A stretch of 64,000 nt of DNA from Chelonoidis abingdonii (taxonomy: Eukaryota; Chordata; Testudines; Testudinidae), in contig NC_133771.1 in NCBI RefSeq assembly GCF_003597395.2, positions 45,783,132 to 45,847,131 of the forward strand, in the 5' to 3' direction. The notes below the pieces were generated by a model. The model was given only the letters and a program-made list of their open reading frames with translations. It was not told where the DNA came from and did not search any database. Within the stretch, counting starts at the first letter, position 1; each line of letters opens with the position of its first letter. The position numbers were made by a program, and so were the translations under genes. Below, piece after piece: positions 22,691 through 34,490 of the stretch.

Positions 22691-22773
22691 CCCCTCTAGA
22701 TTCCATCTTCCTGGATTTATTAATTACACATCATTCCTCTGCATAGCTGAGTATTGTGCTGCCCAAGGAGTGG

Positions 22774-23280
22774 CAGTATTGCCAACCTCAAGAGATCAAA
22801 AATCATGAGTCAAATCCCCCCAAATGATGAGATTTTTAAACTCATCTTTATTCCTCTGCCAAAGTGGGAGTGTGAGAGAGAATTTTGGGTTAAAAAACAA
22901 CCTTTAATGCACCTAAAGATCCCTGGCTGCTCAGACCCAGACTTCCCTTACACACTTCTCAGCCCTAAGATAAGGGAACTGCCATTAATTTCTTATGATC
23001 ATCTTGACCTAGCAGCAAAACTTCTCACTTTCTCCCCAGGACTTCTCCTCTGTCCCAGTTCCAGCAGCACCACTTCCCCAACTCCCCACTTCCCTGCCTT
23101 TCTCAGTGCTACAGACAAACATGAAGGCTCGTCTCAGTGGCAGGGCAGGGCATATTTGCAGTGCAGTCCACAGCCTCATGGTTTTCAGCCCTGAAAATCA
23201 TGAGATTGGAGGAGTTTCTCGTGTCCTCACGACAGTTTCTCCTGTGACTCACAAATTGATCATGAGAGTTGGCAACTTTG
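22774..23280. mobile_element. DNA-transposon-like element, ~507 bp
   Basis: Ends are mutually inverted: CAGTATTGCCAACCTC at the left and GAGAGTTGGCAACTTTG at the right. Both are followed inward by '(a)atcatga' words, a pattern I associate with an abundant turtle transposon. The flanking 8-mers do not match, so either the ends are slightly off or the insertion is old. The 146-codon open frame 22754-23194 (+) is inside it and has no transposase motif. Confidence 0.5.
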
Positions 23281-23385
23281 CCCCTCCTCTAGCTGCTCAG
23301 AAAGGACTCCTCTTACACACCATTGCCCCCCAGGCTGAGGGGCTGCCGTTTTATCCCTTCCACCCCCCACCCGCTTCATTATCTT

Positions 23386-23547
23386 TAGGACTGGGTCTAG
23401 GCACCAGAAAAGCAAGCACAAGCTTGGGGCGGCACAATTCCAAGGGGTGACATTCCGGCCTTTCTTTTTTTTTTTTGCTTGGGCAGTTGTGCTCTTGGAG
23501 CGGCAAATGTTTTGCTTGGGGCAGCAAAAAACCTAGAGCAGGCCCTG
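23386..23547. mobile_element. short hAT MITE with perfect target duplication
   Basis: Identical 8-bp 'attatctt' flanks (23378-23385 and 23548-23555). Ends TAGGACTGGGTCTAGG and CCTAGAGCAGGCCCTG form an imperfect terminal inverted repeat. The interior holds paired 'gcttggggcggcac' and 'gcttggggcagca' words around a T-run. No coding capacity. Confidence 0.85.
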
Positions 23548-23555
23548 ATTATCTT

Positions 23556-24007
23556 CCTCGCTCTCAGCCTCCCTCTTGCCCCTGAAACCCCCAGTACTAC
23601 ATTCTCCTGCAACCCATCAGTCTGCCTCCTGGTCCCCTTCATTCTCCCCATTCATCTTTCACAGTGTCCCTGAGCCTCTTCACAGCCAACTCTATTAAGG
23701 GCAGCCTCACTTCCACAATCAGATAGATTGTAGAGAAATGAGAGCCATTGTGCCGGGTTCAGCCCCGTTGTCTAACAGAATATGGTGGCAAATTTGAATA
23801 AGGAAAAAATTGTGAGTTGGGAGCTTTTCATCATATTTTCCATGAGCTACATAAAACCACCCCATAATTGCTGGAGTCATAATATGTTTGTGAGGGCTGG
23901 CAGTGCTGGGGTTCTCCCCCTCATTTGCCTCTTCCCTTCTGCCCTGCCCTAGAGGTGGGGCATGGATTTGCCCCACAGTGCTATGACTGATATAGATCTC
24001 ATTAACT
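23556..24007. other. unannotated stretch
   Basis: C/T-rich then AT-balanced sequence. No feature recognised. Confidence 0.45.
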
Positions 24008-24175
24008 TCATGTATGCAGAGTGGTTGTAGCTATGTTGGTCCCATGATATTAGAGAGACAAAGTGGATGAGATAATATCTGTTATTGGGCCAGCTTTTGT
24101 TGCTGAGAGAGAGACAAGAATTGGTCCAATAAAATATATACAATATATTACCTTAGCTACCTCGTCTATCTCATG
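24008..24175 (+). repeat. common sauropsid interspersed repeat, unclassified
   Basis: 'ggttgtagctatgttggtccca.gatattagagagacaa.gtggatgagataatatct.ttattgg' matches a repeat I recognise as abundant in reptile genomes. The recognised part ends near 24130, and the remainder is a decayed tail with 'aatatata'. Its class is unknown to me. Confidence 0.6.
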
Positions 24176-24974
24176 CATGTTATAGTAGAGGGAAAGGAAT
24201 CTCCTAATGAAAAGTTAAAGCAGCACACATGATCCCAGTCTGAAAATGTTGGTTCAATTAGGGAGCATTTAAGGTAATGGAGACACATTGTCTTTCAGGG
24301 GCATCCCATTTTGCAGTCTGCTGAATACCATCAAACCAGTGATAGGCCCCCTATGGTTTGCAGCCTAGCCTTAATCAAAACACAGCAGGACCACACAGCA
24401 TAGGGTGTGGGGGCGGGGGGGAACTGAGCTATACTTTGTCAGTGTTGCCCCTTTGTATAAGACAACTCTAGAGAAAAGAGGTTGTAGTCACAGCAGAGTG
24501 AGAGGGGAGGAGAGCTTGCCCATCTCACTGGCTTCTGAACCCATTTGTCAGTGATTTAAACCCAGAGCTGGTTGAGAGAGGGAAAAGTGCTGGATCTGTG
24601 TGTGAATGGGGTGGCTGACAGTACAGATAATCTTGTCAATGTCTTTCTACAGCTTTGTGAATAATTAAGACTAAGCTGGATTGTTTTTGATGTCTAACGA
24701 TAACTTCTGTTTAAAACGATGTTATACAGAAACTTCATATATTGTAAATAAAAACGGACAAGAATAATTAATCATGCATCTCTGTACACTCATTCCTTTC
24801 CTAAAGAAGGAATACCCCATTCTCTGAGTCTAAATCTGCTTGGTGCCTTGGTAGTTGATTCAAACACGATGTCAGAAATAGAGGATGTTTCTGGAAAGCT
24901 GGAAGTTTTGGGGGCTTTTTTTTGTTCCTGCTTGAACAGAGATGAAGAAATAAGTGGAAGCTTCTATAAAGGCA
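24176..24974. other. unannotated stretch
   Basis: No gene or classified repeat seen. A G-run is present at about 24412-24421. Confidence 0.45.
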
Positions 24975-25113
24975 AAAATTAAAGCTGTGCTAAAAAGGGA
25001 ATTTAAAACCAGACATGAAACTGCCCAACAGGATGTAAAAACTGATCAAGAAAGGATAAAGGCAAATCATCAACAGATGAAAGATGGTCTGAAAGTACAG
25101 ATCAAATCCGGTT
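24975..25113 (+). pseudogene. coiled-coil-like coding remnant, origin unknown
   Basis: One plus frame is open for about 46 codons without an ATG at its start. It reads as a highly charged, alanine/lysine/glutamine-rich helix (for example TAQQDVKTDQERIKANHQQM) and stops at a TAG after 'IKSG'. The composition and heptad-like spacing look like the N-terminal coiled coil of a retroelement gag or ORF1 protein, but I do not recognise the family. Confidence 0.3.
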
Positions 25114-25393
25114 AGTCAGTTAGAAGTGGCAAGGGTACAAGAAGAGAAGATCTGACCATTCCAAAGGGACATGCAAACAGTTAAGAAAAGGCTCAGACTG
25201 GTTTAGCAAAATGAATCAGAGGGGACAATACAGTTGGTTGACAATGTAACGCAGAATATTTTAAAAAATCAAAAAATCATTAGCCATACTGGATCTAAAA
25301 TTAACAGATATAATTTGTGAATGGGTGACTGCTACCCTGAACAGTTAAAATACAAGATGTAGATCTTGTTCTTCTGAATAAACTGTTAATATA

Positions 25394-25891
25394 ACATAAG
25401 AACGGCCATACTAGGTCAAACCAAAGTGGCCAATGACAGATGCTTCCGACGCTGGCCAGTGCCAAGTGCTTCAGAGGGAATGAATAGAACAGGTAATCAT
25501 CGAGTGATCCATTCCCTGTTGCCCATTCCCAGATTCTGGCAAACAGAGGCTAGGGACACCATCCCTGCCCAGCCTGACTAATAGTCATTGATAGACCTAT
25601 CATCCATAAACTTATCTAGTTCTTTTTTGAACCCTGTTATAGTCTTGGCCTTCACAACTTCTGGCAAGGAGTTTCACGGGTTGAGTATGTGTTGTATGAA
25701 AAAAATACTTCCCTTTCTTTTTTTTAAACCTTCTGCCTATTAATTTCATTTGGTGACCCCTAGTTCTTGTGCTATAAGAAGGAGTAAATAATCCTTTTAT
25801 TTATTTACTTTCTCCATGCACATCATGATTTTATAGACCTCTATCATATCCCCCCTTAGTTGACTCTTTTCCAAGCTGAAAAGTCCCAGTT
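25394..25891 (-). mobile_element. CR1 LINE 3' end
   Basis: Opens with 'acataagaacggccatactaggtcaaacc', the complement of the CR1 3' terminus. It continues through the 3' UTR ('ctggcaaacagaggctagggacacc') into the ORF2 C-terminal region ('ccccccttagttgactcttttccaagctgaa'). 5'-truncated. Confidence 0.9.
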
Positions 25892-26310
25892 TTCATGGGC
25901 AGTGGGTGAACACTGGGTTGGGGAGGCTAGCCTCCGACTCATATTCCTTCTGCCTGAGGCCCCGCTCCTTCTGCATCTACCAGAGCCCAGCCCCCACTGT
26001 GGCCGCTGGTCCTGGTCCAGTGCCCCACACAGCTGTGGCCACTGAACCCGCCCCAGGCTAGCACCCCCAGCCCTGAAGAACTGGAGAACTGGGCCTGATC
26101 CCCGGCCGGCCAGCCTTCCCAACCCTTAAGGCACCACCACCATCGAGCTGCCAGCCCCACTGTGAGCAGCTCGGTAAGTGAGCAGGCAACTCCACTGAAG
26201 TGCCTCCAACCCCAGCACTGGGTGGGCGAACGGGCAGGTGGCACGGCCGAAGCATTGGGCAGGCAGCATGGCCCCAGTGCCAGGAAGATGGGCACCTTGG
26301 CCTTGAGCAG
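25892..26310. repeat. GC-rich unclassified repeat
   Basis: Follows the CR1 directly and is far more GC-rich than its surroundings. 'gtgggtgaacactgggttggggaggctagcc' resembles an unclassified turtle repeat. Open frames on both strands (25856-26464) have no conserved features. A decayed CpG-rich transposon is more likely than a promoter, because no exon-like frame or TATA/Inr arrangement is visible. Confidence 0.35.
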
Positions 26311-26667
26311 AATGCATAGTGAAGGAAGAGCTATTTAAAGCCCTCATATTCCCCTTCACTCCCATTGTCTGGGGTTCCTCAGGAGTAGCAGATGGCCACA
26401 TGCTACAGGAAATGGTGCAGTATGCATAGTACTTAAGATCTACTAGCATGAGGTGATTTCCCACAACCCCAAATACAGAGCTTTGCCTTTAAGGTATAAC
26501 CTAGCTTTTAGGCTGTTAGTAAACACTTGCAGTACAGAGGTGATTTAGGTAACCCTGCATACATACATATGGACTAGGGATCTAGCCCTGAATCTGAAAA
26601 GGATTAGTTGGGAGAAGGGGGCTGTTGCTTAAAATATGAAGCTGCATCCAAACCAGACTGTGTAAAT
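26311..26667. other. unannotated stretch
   Basis: No feature recognised. Confidence 0.45.
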
Positions 26668-26897
26668 CAGTGGTTCTCAAAGTTTTGTAATGCTGACCCT
26701 TTCACACAGCAAACTTCTGAGTGCGACCCCCCACCCCTCACACTTATAAATTAAAAACACCTTTTTATATATTTAACACCATTATAAATGCTACAAGAAA
26801 ACCAGGGTTTGGGGAGGAGGCTGCCAGCTCGTGACCGCCCCATGTAATAAACTTGTGAGCCACTGAGGGGTCCTGACCCCCAGTTTGAGAACCCCTG
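26668..26897. mobile_element. hAT-like MITE
   Basis: Ends CAGTGGTTCTCAAAGTTT and CAGTTTGAGAACCCCTG form an imperfect terminal inverted repeat typical of vertebrate hAT MITEs. The interior retains 'gcgaccccccacccct' and the counterpart 'gggtcctgacccc'. The 8-bp flanks do not match, perhaps through decay. Confidence 0.7.
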
Positions 26898-29114
26898 GAT
26901 AGGCTGACCACTCATTTGTTGAATTTGACTACCCAGTTCAATATAGGAAATCTAGACCTGGTTACAAATTGGAGGAATGAGCTTATTTCTTCACTGTAAG
27001 ACATACTGGGATACAGTCAGTATTTAAGGCTCTATAGAATACCAACATTCATTCTATTCTACTCTGCAGGACTAAAACAGCTAGAGTTTTTCCTCACAAC
27101 TTCCTTGTATGAATCTCAGCAGGAAGAACACGTGGATTTATTCAGCTTAATAGAAATAAAGTGACATCTTTCATGACACATACATTTTGAGACGTGTTAT
27201 GGTCGGCCCTGAAAAGGTAATGCAAAGATTAATACAATGGACTGTTGCATGAAATGCATTCTAAAAAGGTTAAGTTCATCTTGTACAGAATGTATCTTTA
27301 AAAGTACTCAGTCAAGCAATTTTTTTTTAAATCCCTGAGGAGTTTCTTTTAACTGGAACAGAGGTTTGGGGAGTTTTCTCTGAATCCTTATCTCTTGTGC
27401 TGTCTGCTGGGCTGCATGACGTAACCTGCATGACATGTTGTCTGGAGGATAATTGTGTGACTTGTACTGCCATAATGGAACATAGTATGCAGTCAGATTG
27501 TTGAGCTCGCTTGAAAAGATGAGTGTAGAGTGTTCTTTGAAGTGTCTTAGCAGGGTTTGTCGCAGTTAACATCAGACACCAGATAAAATTTTAGCGAGTA
27601 ATGCAAGTAAACTGAAACTTATGAACGCTTTAAAAACTGAGTTTTAGTTACTCTAGAGCATGTTTCAAACACTCAAGGTAGTCCCTGGATGGTATCACTT
27701 TCCTTGTATTTGATTTTAACCTGTTTTCTGAAGTCATTTCAGACAAGATATTTGGATTACACAGCATTAATCCATAAGTGTCGTTTAACATTGAACTCTT
27801 CCTTGATAAAAATAGTAATTAAGAAAGACGACACTATTTTGTCATCCTCAGCTTGTCTACAAGACAAATGATAGTGTTGACATTACGTTGCTCAATAAGT
27901 AAAAGTTTCAATGATTTGAATAAGAGCCATATATTAAGATTTATGTACCTTTTAAATCTACAAGAAAAAATGAGATTCTATTGGGAAAGTTCAAAACAAG
28001 AAGTTTTTTATTGATGATAAAGCATACAGTACAGTATATCTTTGATATTTTTACTAAATGAGTTAACTGTTTTATTGCTGAAGTACTTTTGTTTGTATAG
28101 TTTACACAATACAGTATGAATATTGTAATTAAATTAGTGTCAATACAGGAATTAGTTTTACCCATGATCTCAAAACACATTTTTAATGGTTATAAAACAC
28201 ATACTTTTTATATACCTGACACAATTACAGGGTAAACTACAAATCAGACCCCTTTTAGTCCTCACATTTAATGTTCCAGCTTCTTATCTTAACGCCCTTG
28301 AAGTTCTTTACACTCAGTATCTTATCTCTGCCATTGTTTTGTTTCTCCCTAGTAGCTTCCTTTAACTTAACCACATGCAGACAAACAGGCTAGTATCAAG
28401 CAGATAAACAGAAGTACATAAAATTACAGATATCGCCCACATTGTCTGAAACATTATAGAATTAGCCTGGGGAACTCTTCTCTACAATATATATTGGGAA
28501 AATAGCTAAGCAGGATTTAAAAAGACTTACGGCCTAATTCTGAGTGGTACCTTACTTTTAAAGGATACCTGTAGATTCTAATGAGGCTACTTACAAAGGA
28601 ACTACTCGACGGGTAAAAGTGGCAGAATTTCACATACAGGCATTTATACGAATTATAAGAACAGCACAGGGAGGGAGAGATCATTTCTTTTAACATTTTA
28701 TGCTATCTTGATAGATGAGGATCACCACAGGCTGATTTTCATAGCTCAGACAGTGTAAGTCATCTTGAAGGTCTTCTGTGTACCTAATTGGCCAAGTCTG
28801 CCCCATGTGACTAAAAAGGCCAACCACAATGCCACCTGTGTTAGGTATATAGAGCGAATCTCTGGATTAGGTTGTGTTTTTAAGGCATAGCTGAAGAGGG
28901 AGGGGGAAGGATGGATCATGGTGTAGCAGGAGCTCCAGAAAGAATTCAACTGACCCAACCAAAATTCCTTCTAGGGAGTTCATATTTTTGTTACTGCTAC
29001 ACACAAGCCCTTCCCAACCTTTTCCACAATGCACATGCACATACAATCCCTGCACCCAGCCAGCTCTTGCATGGCTTCCTCCTATCTGCTAGAGGCAACT
29101 CTGACATTAGTCAT
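26898..29114. other. unannotated ~2.2-kb AT-rich stretch
   Basis: No gene, RNA or classified repeat recognised. Open frames are 86 codons or fewer with no motif. Confidence 0.5.
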
Positions 29115-30310
29115 CTCAGCACTGCATATCAAGAACAAATCATGTCAAACCAACCTAATAGCTTTCTTTGACAGAGTAACAAGCCTTGTGGATAAGGGAA
29201 AAGTGTTAGATGTGGTATATCTTGACTTTAGTAAGGCTTTTGATATGGTCTTACGTGATCCTCTCATAAACAAACTAGGGAAATACCACCTGGATGGATC
29301 TATTATAAGGTGGGTGCATAACTGGTTGGAAAACTATTCCCAGAGAGAAGTGGTTCACAGTCAAGCTGGAAGGGCATATCAAAAGGGATTCTGCAGGGAT
29401 CAGTTCTGAGTCTCGTTCTGTTCAATATCTTCATCAGTGATTTAGATAATGGCATAGACAGTACACTTATAAAATTTGTGGATGATAAGAAGCTGGGAGG
29501 GGTTTCAAATGTTTTGGAGGATAGGATTCACATTCAAAATTATCTGGACAAACTGGAGAAATGGTTTGAACCAAATAAGATGAAGTTCAATAAGGACAAA
29601 TACTCCACTTGGGAAGGAACAATCGGTTGTATGCATACAAAATGGGAAATGACTGCCTAGGAAGGAGTACTGCAGAAAGGATATGGGAGTCATGAATCAC
29701 AAGTTAAAGATGAGTCAGTGTAATGCTATTGCAAAAAAGCAAACTTCATTCTGGGATGTGTTAGCAGCAATGTTTTAAGCAAGGCACAAGAAGTAATTCT
29801 TCTGCTCAATTCTGTGCTGATTAGGCCTCAACTGGAGCACTGGGTCAAGTTGTGGGTACCACATTTCTGGAAGGATGTGGACAAACTGGAGAAAGTCCAG
29901 AGAAGAGCAACAAAAATGATTAAAGATCTAGAAAACATGACCTATGAGGGAGGATTGGAAAAAAATATGGGTTTGTTTGGTCTGGAGAAGAGAGGACTGA
30001 GGGGGGACATAACGTTTTTCAAGTATATAAAAGGTTGTTACAAGGAGGAGGGAGAAAAATTGTTCTCATTAACCTCTGAGGATAGGACAAGCAATGGGCT
30101 TAAATTGCAGCAAAGATGGTTTAGGTTGGACATTAGGAAAAACATCCAGTGGAATAAATTGCCTAGGGAGATTGTCTAACCTGCTCTTAAAAATCTGCAG
30201 TGATGGAGATTCCACAAACACCTGTCAGGGATGGTCTAGATAATACTTATTCCTGCCATGAGCACAGGAGGGTGGACTAAAAGGCCTCTCTAGGTCCTAT
30301 GATTCTGTGC
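29115..30310 (+). mobile_element. CR1 LINE, RT to 3' end
   Basis: Starts within the 'SCQTNLIAFFD.VT' block of ORF2, passes motif A (LDFSKAFDMVLRD, about 29223-29260) and the catalytic motif read as FVDDKKLGG (about 29475-29500), then the C-terminal 'LEKVQRRATKMIK' region (about 29884-29925). It ends with the CR1 3' terminus 'aggtcctatgattctgtg'. Frameshifts split it into open segments 29029-29409, 29478-29660 and 29814-30179. The endonuclease half is missing. Two departures in motif C (A to V, T to K) argue that it is long dead. Confidence 0.9.
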
Positions 30311-31007
30311 TAATCTCTGCATTTGGTTTCAATAGGAAAACACACTTTCACGTTCATACAGCACAAGCCACAGTCTAGCCCTGTGTTTTTAGCTAAGCTC
30401 TGCAATTATATTTTGAGAGTGAAGAATGCTTATATACATTTTCATGAATCCACTCACTGCACAGAATGGTTCAGCTGGGTAGAGGGGCAGAAGGAAGTTT
30501 GAGTTTTCTCCTGAAATCCCACTAATACTAATACATCTCTAGGTGAAACAGAGAACTAGTTTATTTTCCAGACTTAAGTTCTCCTACAGCGAGGCCATAT
30601 GCAAGCATAGTAGCAGATACACTGCATAATGGAAAAATGTTAGGTGTCTGGGACTGTTACTGTTTATATCTGTTCTATCTCACCTGAAAAGATAGAAAAG
30701 AGCCGCAGTAAAGGCAGGTCTCCGTAGAACAACAAAACAAACCCAGAGCTTTCCTCAGAGTCAACAGGCCTGATTCTGTTGCTTTTGCAGCCAGCACAGT
30801 CATTTATACAGTGCAAAGTGAGTGTAAAATAGTACCATTTTTCCTGTTGGGAGATTCCAGGTGGATCTCCCTATCACACTTGGATATTAGCATGTGACTA
30901 GAGGAGTTGATTGTATTTCAAAATGTTTTCTTCCTGTGGTTGGATATAGGTGCTGCTCAACTCATTGAGAGGAGTTTTTAGATCTGCACTCCCACAGCAC
31001 TTGGCTA
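30311..31007. other. unannotated stretch
   Basis: No recognisable feature. Confidence 0.45.
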
Positions 31008-31500
31008 GTTTTAAGCCAATGGATAGCCAAACCAAAACCAAACTCAAGATTTATCAGAGCTGCATACTTTCAACATTACTTTACAGTGCAGAATGCTGGG
31101 GAATGAGAAAGCATGACACATCCAAACTGTCTTCATTCCATATAGCCTGCCTCAGAAAAATCCTCCGTATCTTTTGGCCCAGAACAATTTCAAACCAAGA
31201 TCTATTGACACACTGCAGCCAAGAGGATATGAGCACCATCATTGCCAGGAGGAGTTTGAAATGGCTTAGCCATGTGCTTCAGATGGAAACTGATTCCATC
31301 GCCAGAGTAACAATAAGAAGGACACCTGAAGGCAAGCAAAAACAAAGCCGCTTGAAAACTACATGGTGAAGAGCTGAGGAAGCCAAACTGAGAAACTTGG
31401 GACATAGCAGGAGAACCATTGAAAGACTTGCCAGAAATAGACAGGAGTGGAGGAGCTTCATTGCTCTCCTAAACAATAAAGGCATAATGGGAATATGATG
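31008..31500 (+). mobile_element. C-terminal end of a non-LTR retrotransposon ORF2, RTE-like
   Basis: The translation follows the thumb/C-terminal region of a non-LTR polyprotein: 'KTKLKIYQSCILSTLLYSAE', then 'CLRKILRIFWPRTISNQDLL', 'SLKWLSHVLQME', 'VTIRRTPEGKQKQSRLKTTW'. It continues in frame past one TGA (31367) for about 40 more codons ('LARNRQEWRSF') to a stop. The element ends at a short 'gatgatgaggagg' tract, as in RTE-type LINEs with microsatellite 3' ends. It is less decayed than most LINEs here. Clade assignment is tentative. RT motifs are absent (5'-truncated). Confidence 0.7.
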
Positions 31501-31574
31501 ATGAGGAGGAGGCTTGATTTAAGCATATGTCATTGGTTTAAGATTCTGTGCTTTAGCTACCAAATACTGCCTCA

Positions 31575-31990
31575 TGTTCCTTAGACCTGGTCGACACTTA
31601 GAAATTTAGGTTGGCATCAGTATGTCTACATTTGGAGCAGGGCTTGTGAATCCCAGCTAGGCCACATACTTGCACTAGCTGCAATCATGCTACAGTGCTA
31701 AAAATAGCATGTAGCCACAGCAGCATGAGTGGCAGGATGAGCTAGTTGCCCCAAGAGATGGTAGGCTAGATGCCCCAAGTACATACCTATCTCACTGCTT
31801 CTACATTCTATTTTTAGTGTGCTAACTTGATGAGAGCTACCATAAATATGTTTCCTCAAGCTGGAAATCACACCAGCTCCAAGTGTAAGCATATCCAAAG
31901 ATATGGTGCTCAGGGGTGTGAAATATCTACATCACTGAGCAGTATCGCTATACTAACCTAACCCCTAGTGTACTCCACTGACCTAGCTCC
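31575..31990. mobile_element. palindromic DNA transposon, decayed
   Basis: Internal arms are mutually inverted: 'gctacagtgctaaaaatagca' against 'ctatttttagtgtgctaact', and 'gctagttgcccca' against 'gatgccccaag'. The right end, 'caggggtgtgaaatatctacatcactgagc..tatcgctatactaacctaac', resembles a known turtle transposon family. The element may be a composite of two related families. Boundaries are approximate. Confidence 0.5.
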
Positions 31991-32648
31991 CATCAGGTGG
32001 AGTGTTCCTACAGCAACAGAAGAACCCCTTACTCTATGATGTTATGTTGGCATTCTTGTGGCACCAAAGCTATGCTACTATACTTCTCACAGGGTATGCA
32101 ACTGGATAGTTTACTCCACTTATTATTATATCTGAAACAGAGTTATATTTATAATCCTTATCCTTCATGGCATCAGTTAATCTGAGAGACTGTTTCATGA
32201 TGGATTAGCCCAGAGAAGGTTTTCCGGAAATGCTACATTTCATACTGTTAAGTTTTGATCAAACTTGTTGATTTTTGGGTTGCTTTTTGTTTTATTTTTG
32301 CAGAGTATCTGTGAAATAAGATAAACCAGTGCCCTTCATTGCATACAAACTACTAGTGCAAGTTTCATTTTGCATAGTACCATGAAAAATAAAGTTTAAC
32401 TGTTGTGTCCTTTCTAGGTTAGCTGAATGTATACAGTAATACAATGGAAGAAATAATTGATAGTAATGCAGTAAGATCTGCCTTCTGTACCAATTTAAAA
32501 GATATCAGGGAACAAAGGAATTGTAGACTAAGACTTACTTAGATCATGTGTGTGAAGACCTAAAATTCTGGAATGAGCAGATCATTAATAATGATTTCTA
32601 TTACACTAGTGCCCAGAGGCCCCAATCTTAACTGAGGGTTAAATGTAA
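31991..32648. other. unannotated stretch
   Basis: No feature recognised. Confidence 0.45.
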
Positions 32649-32656
32649 TAGCTACC

Positions 32657-32998
32657 CAAGGCAGGCGCTTCCATTAGGCGACTCTAGGTGGTCATCTAGG
32701 GGACCAGGATTCAAGGGGCAGCATTTTGTGCGCTCCCCATGGGGCGCACAGGAGCTTCTGGTTCCGCTCCTGTCGCACTGCTGAAGAAGGACCTTCTGCC
32801 GACGTGCCACGGAAAGCAGCAGCAGGCAATTGAGCAGCTCAATGACTGCCGCTGTTGCCTACGGCATTTCGGCGGAGGGTCCTTCTTTGGCGGTGCGATG
32901 GGAGTGGAAGCGGAAGCTCCTGCGCGCCTACTGGGAAGCACACAAAATGCGGCCCCCAAATTCTGTCTGGGGCGCCAGAAACTCTGGTGCCGCTTCTG
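32657..32998. mobile_element. palindromic hAT-type MITE, 342 bp
   Basis: Perfect 8-bp duplications 'tagctacc' flank it (32649-32656 and 32999-33006). Between about 32710 and 32965 it is a long inverted repeat: 'gcagcattttgtgcgctccc' pairs with 'gggaagcacacaaaatgcgg', and 'ggagcttctggttccgctcc' pairs with 'ggagtggaagcggaagctcc'. The similar open frames on both strands (32711-32959 minus, 32739-33104 plus) follow from this symmetry and are not genes. GC-rich relative to its surroundings. Confidence 0.85.
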
Positions 32999-33006
32999 TA
33001 GCTACC

Positions 33007-34351
33007 TGCACACATCTCACTACAGGATCAAGAGCTCAGTTCTCAAAACAGCCCAAGAGCCTCACAGAAAGGCATGTTATAACAATTTTCTACCAATAAG
33101 ATAACTAACAGTTCAATTCCATCATATTTTTAATATTGTTGGTTCAGCAAAAATGGACTGATTATTTTCCAAAAAAATAAATACATAAAAAATAAAAAAA
33201 ATAGGAAAAAAGAATTATGGAACAGGAGTAAAACATGCACACAATTCAGCCTTCAAGGGCAACCAGAGGTTTAACTATAAATACAAAATTCACCCCCTAC
33301 CTTGTGAATTTCACATTTGCTCTCTGAATCTGTTTTCCATCGTCACACTTTTTTTCATCCGATGCTGCCTACCTCATCCAACAATTACACTATTTTTTAT
33401 ACCTAGCCGCTAAATAGAAAAAGTTCCCATCACTTTAAATTGACTTCCATAAAGTAATTTGACAACTGCAAACCAGAAGAAATCAATTCCTGGTCCTTGG
33501 TTGTTTTGGATCTGAAGCCATTTAAAAATAATCCTTGACTATTGTTCACTACTATTTCCATCCAGACTTATAACTGGAATTTCAGATTTGTAGCACTCCC
33601 TACTTGGGGGCTACAATGAAAATAATGTGATACAGCTAGAAAAAAAAAAACAAGCCTCTTTTAACAATCCATGACTGCAACCATGCACAGAAACCACAGT
33701 TGTCTTTTAATCTCATTGTACATGCAGCATGGAAAATAGAGCTGCCCTAAAAGCACAAGTTTCCATACTTCATCTAAAAAAAGACTCTTCATTAGTTGTT
33801 AGCAGATTTGAGTTTATGGGCAAAGTTTTCTTCTGTGGACAAAACTCCATTGCAGTCAGCAACACTGAACTTGGTCCAGACTGAATCGAGCATCTCCATG
33901 TGATTGCACGGTCTATCACTATGCAGTCTTTTTTCCCCTGTAGTGAATCAGCTTCCCCCATATGTACAAATTTTATCAAAAATATGTTCTTATGTCTGTA
34001 ATAAAAAGGTGATATCTCCTACCTCATAGCATCATCAGATAGTTCATAAACTGATCAGCCCATCATGCAAATATGTTTCCATGGGTTTTTTTTCTTATTT
34101 AACCACATTTGTGATTTCCCACCCAGTATGTGGCATGCAAGTAGTAACCTGCAGCAGTAGCTGCTGCTACTGCTGCAGCTTCTTGGGCTGCTCATTGCGT
34201 TACTCCCAGATTGATCGCAGCAGCGTCAGGTGGTTTAAAAATATCCCTTCAGTTCACATCACTGCTGCTTGGACCCTTTGTATGAACATCACATATACGT
34301 TACTGTTTTTTGTTATTTTTTTTCTTTTTCCTACGGGTTGAGAAATTTACA
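33007..34351. other. unannotated AT-rich stretch
   Basis: No gene or classified repeat seen. A-rich runs occur at about 33170-33210 and 33640-33650. Confidence 0.5.
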
Positions 34352-34490
34352 TGATTTTGGCCCCAGTCAAACAAAGCACTTGAGCACAACCCTACCTTTA
34401 GCTATATGAGAAGTATCATTGACTTCAACAGAACTAATCATGTGCTTAAAATTAAACAAGTGCTTACATTCTTTGCTGGGTAGGAGCCTG
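34352..34490. repeat. old palindromic interspersed repeat
   Basis: 'caaagcacttgagca..' is mirrored by '..aacaagtgcttacattctttgctggg' about a 'cattgacttcaaca' centre. Same style as 5365-5450. Probably one ancient family. Confidence 0.4.

Noticed and set aside
22754..23194. 146-codon plus-strand open frame
   Set aside because: Falls inside a DNA-transposon-like element with inverted ends and has no transposase motif.
25856..26300. CpG-island promoter
   Set aside because: GC-rich, but no exon, TATA/Inr arrangement or start-linked frame; resembles a repeat next to a CR1.
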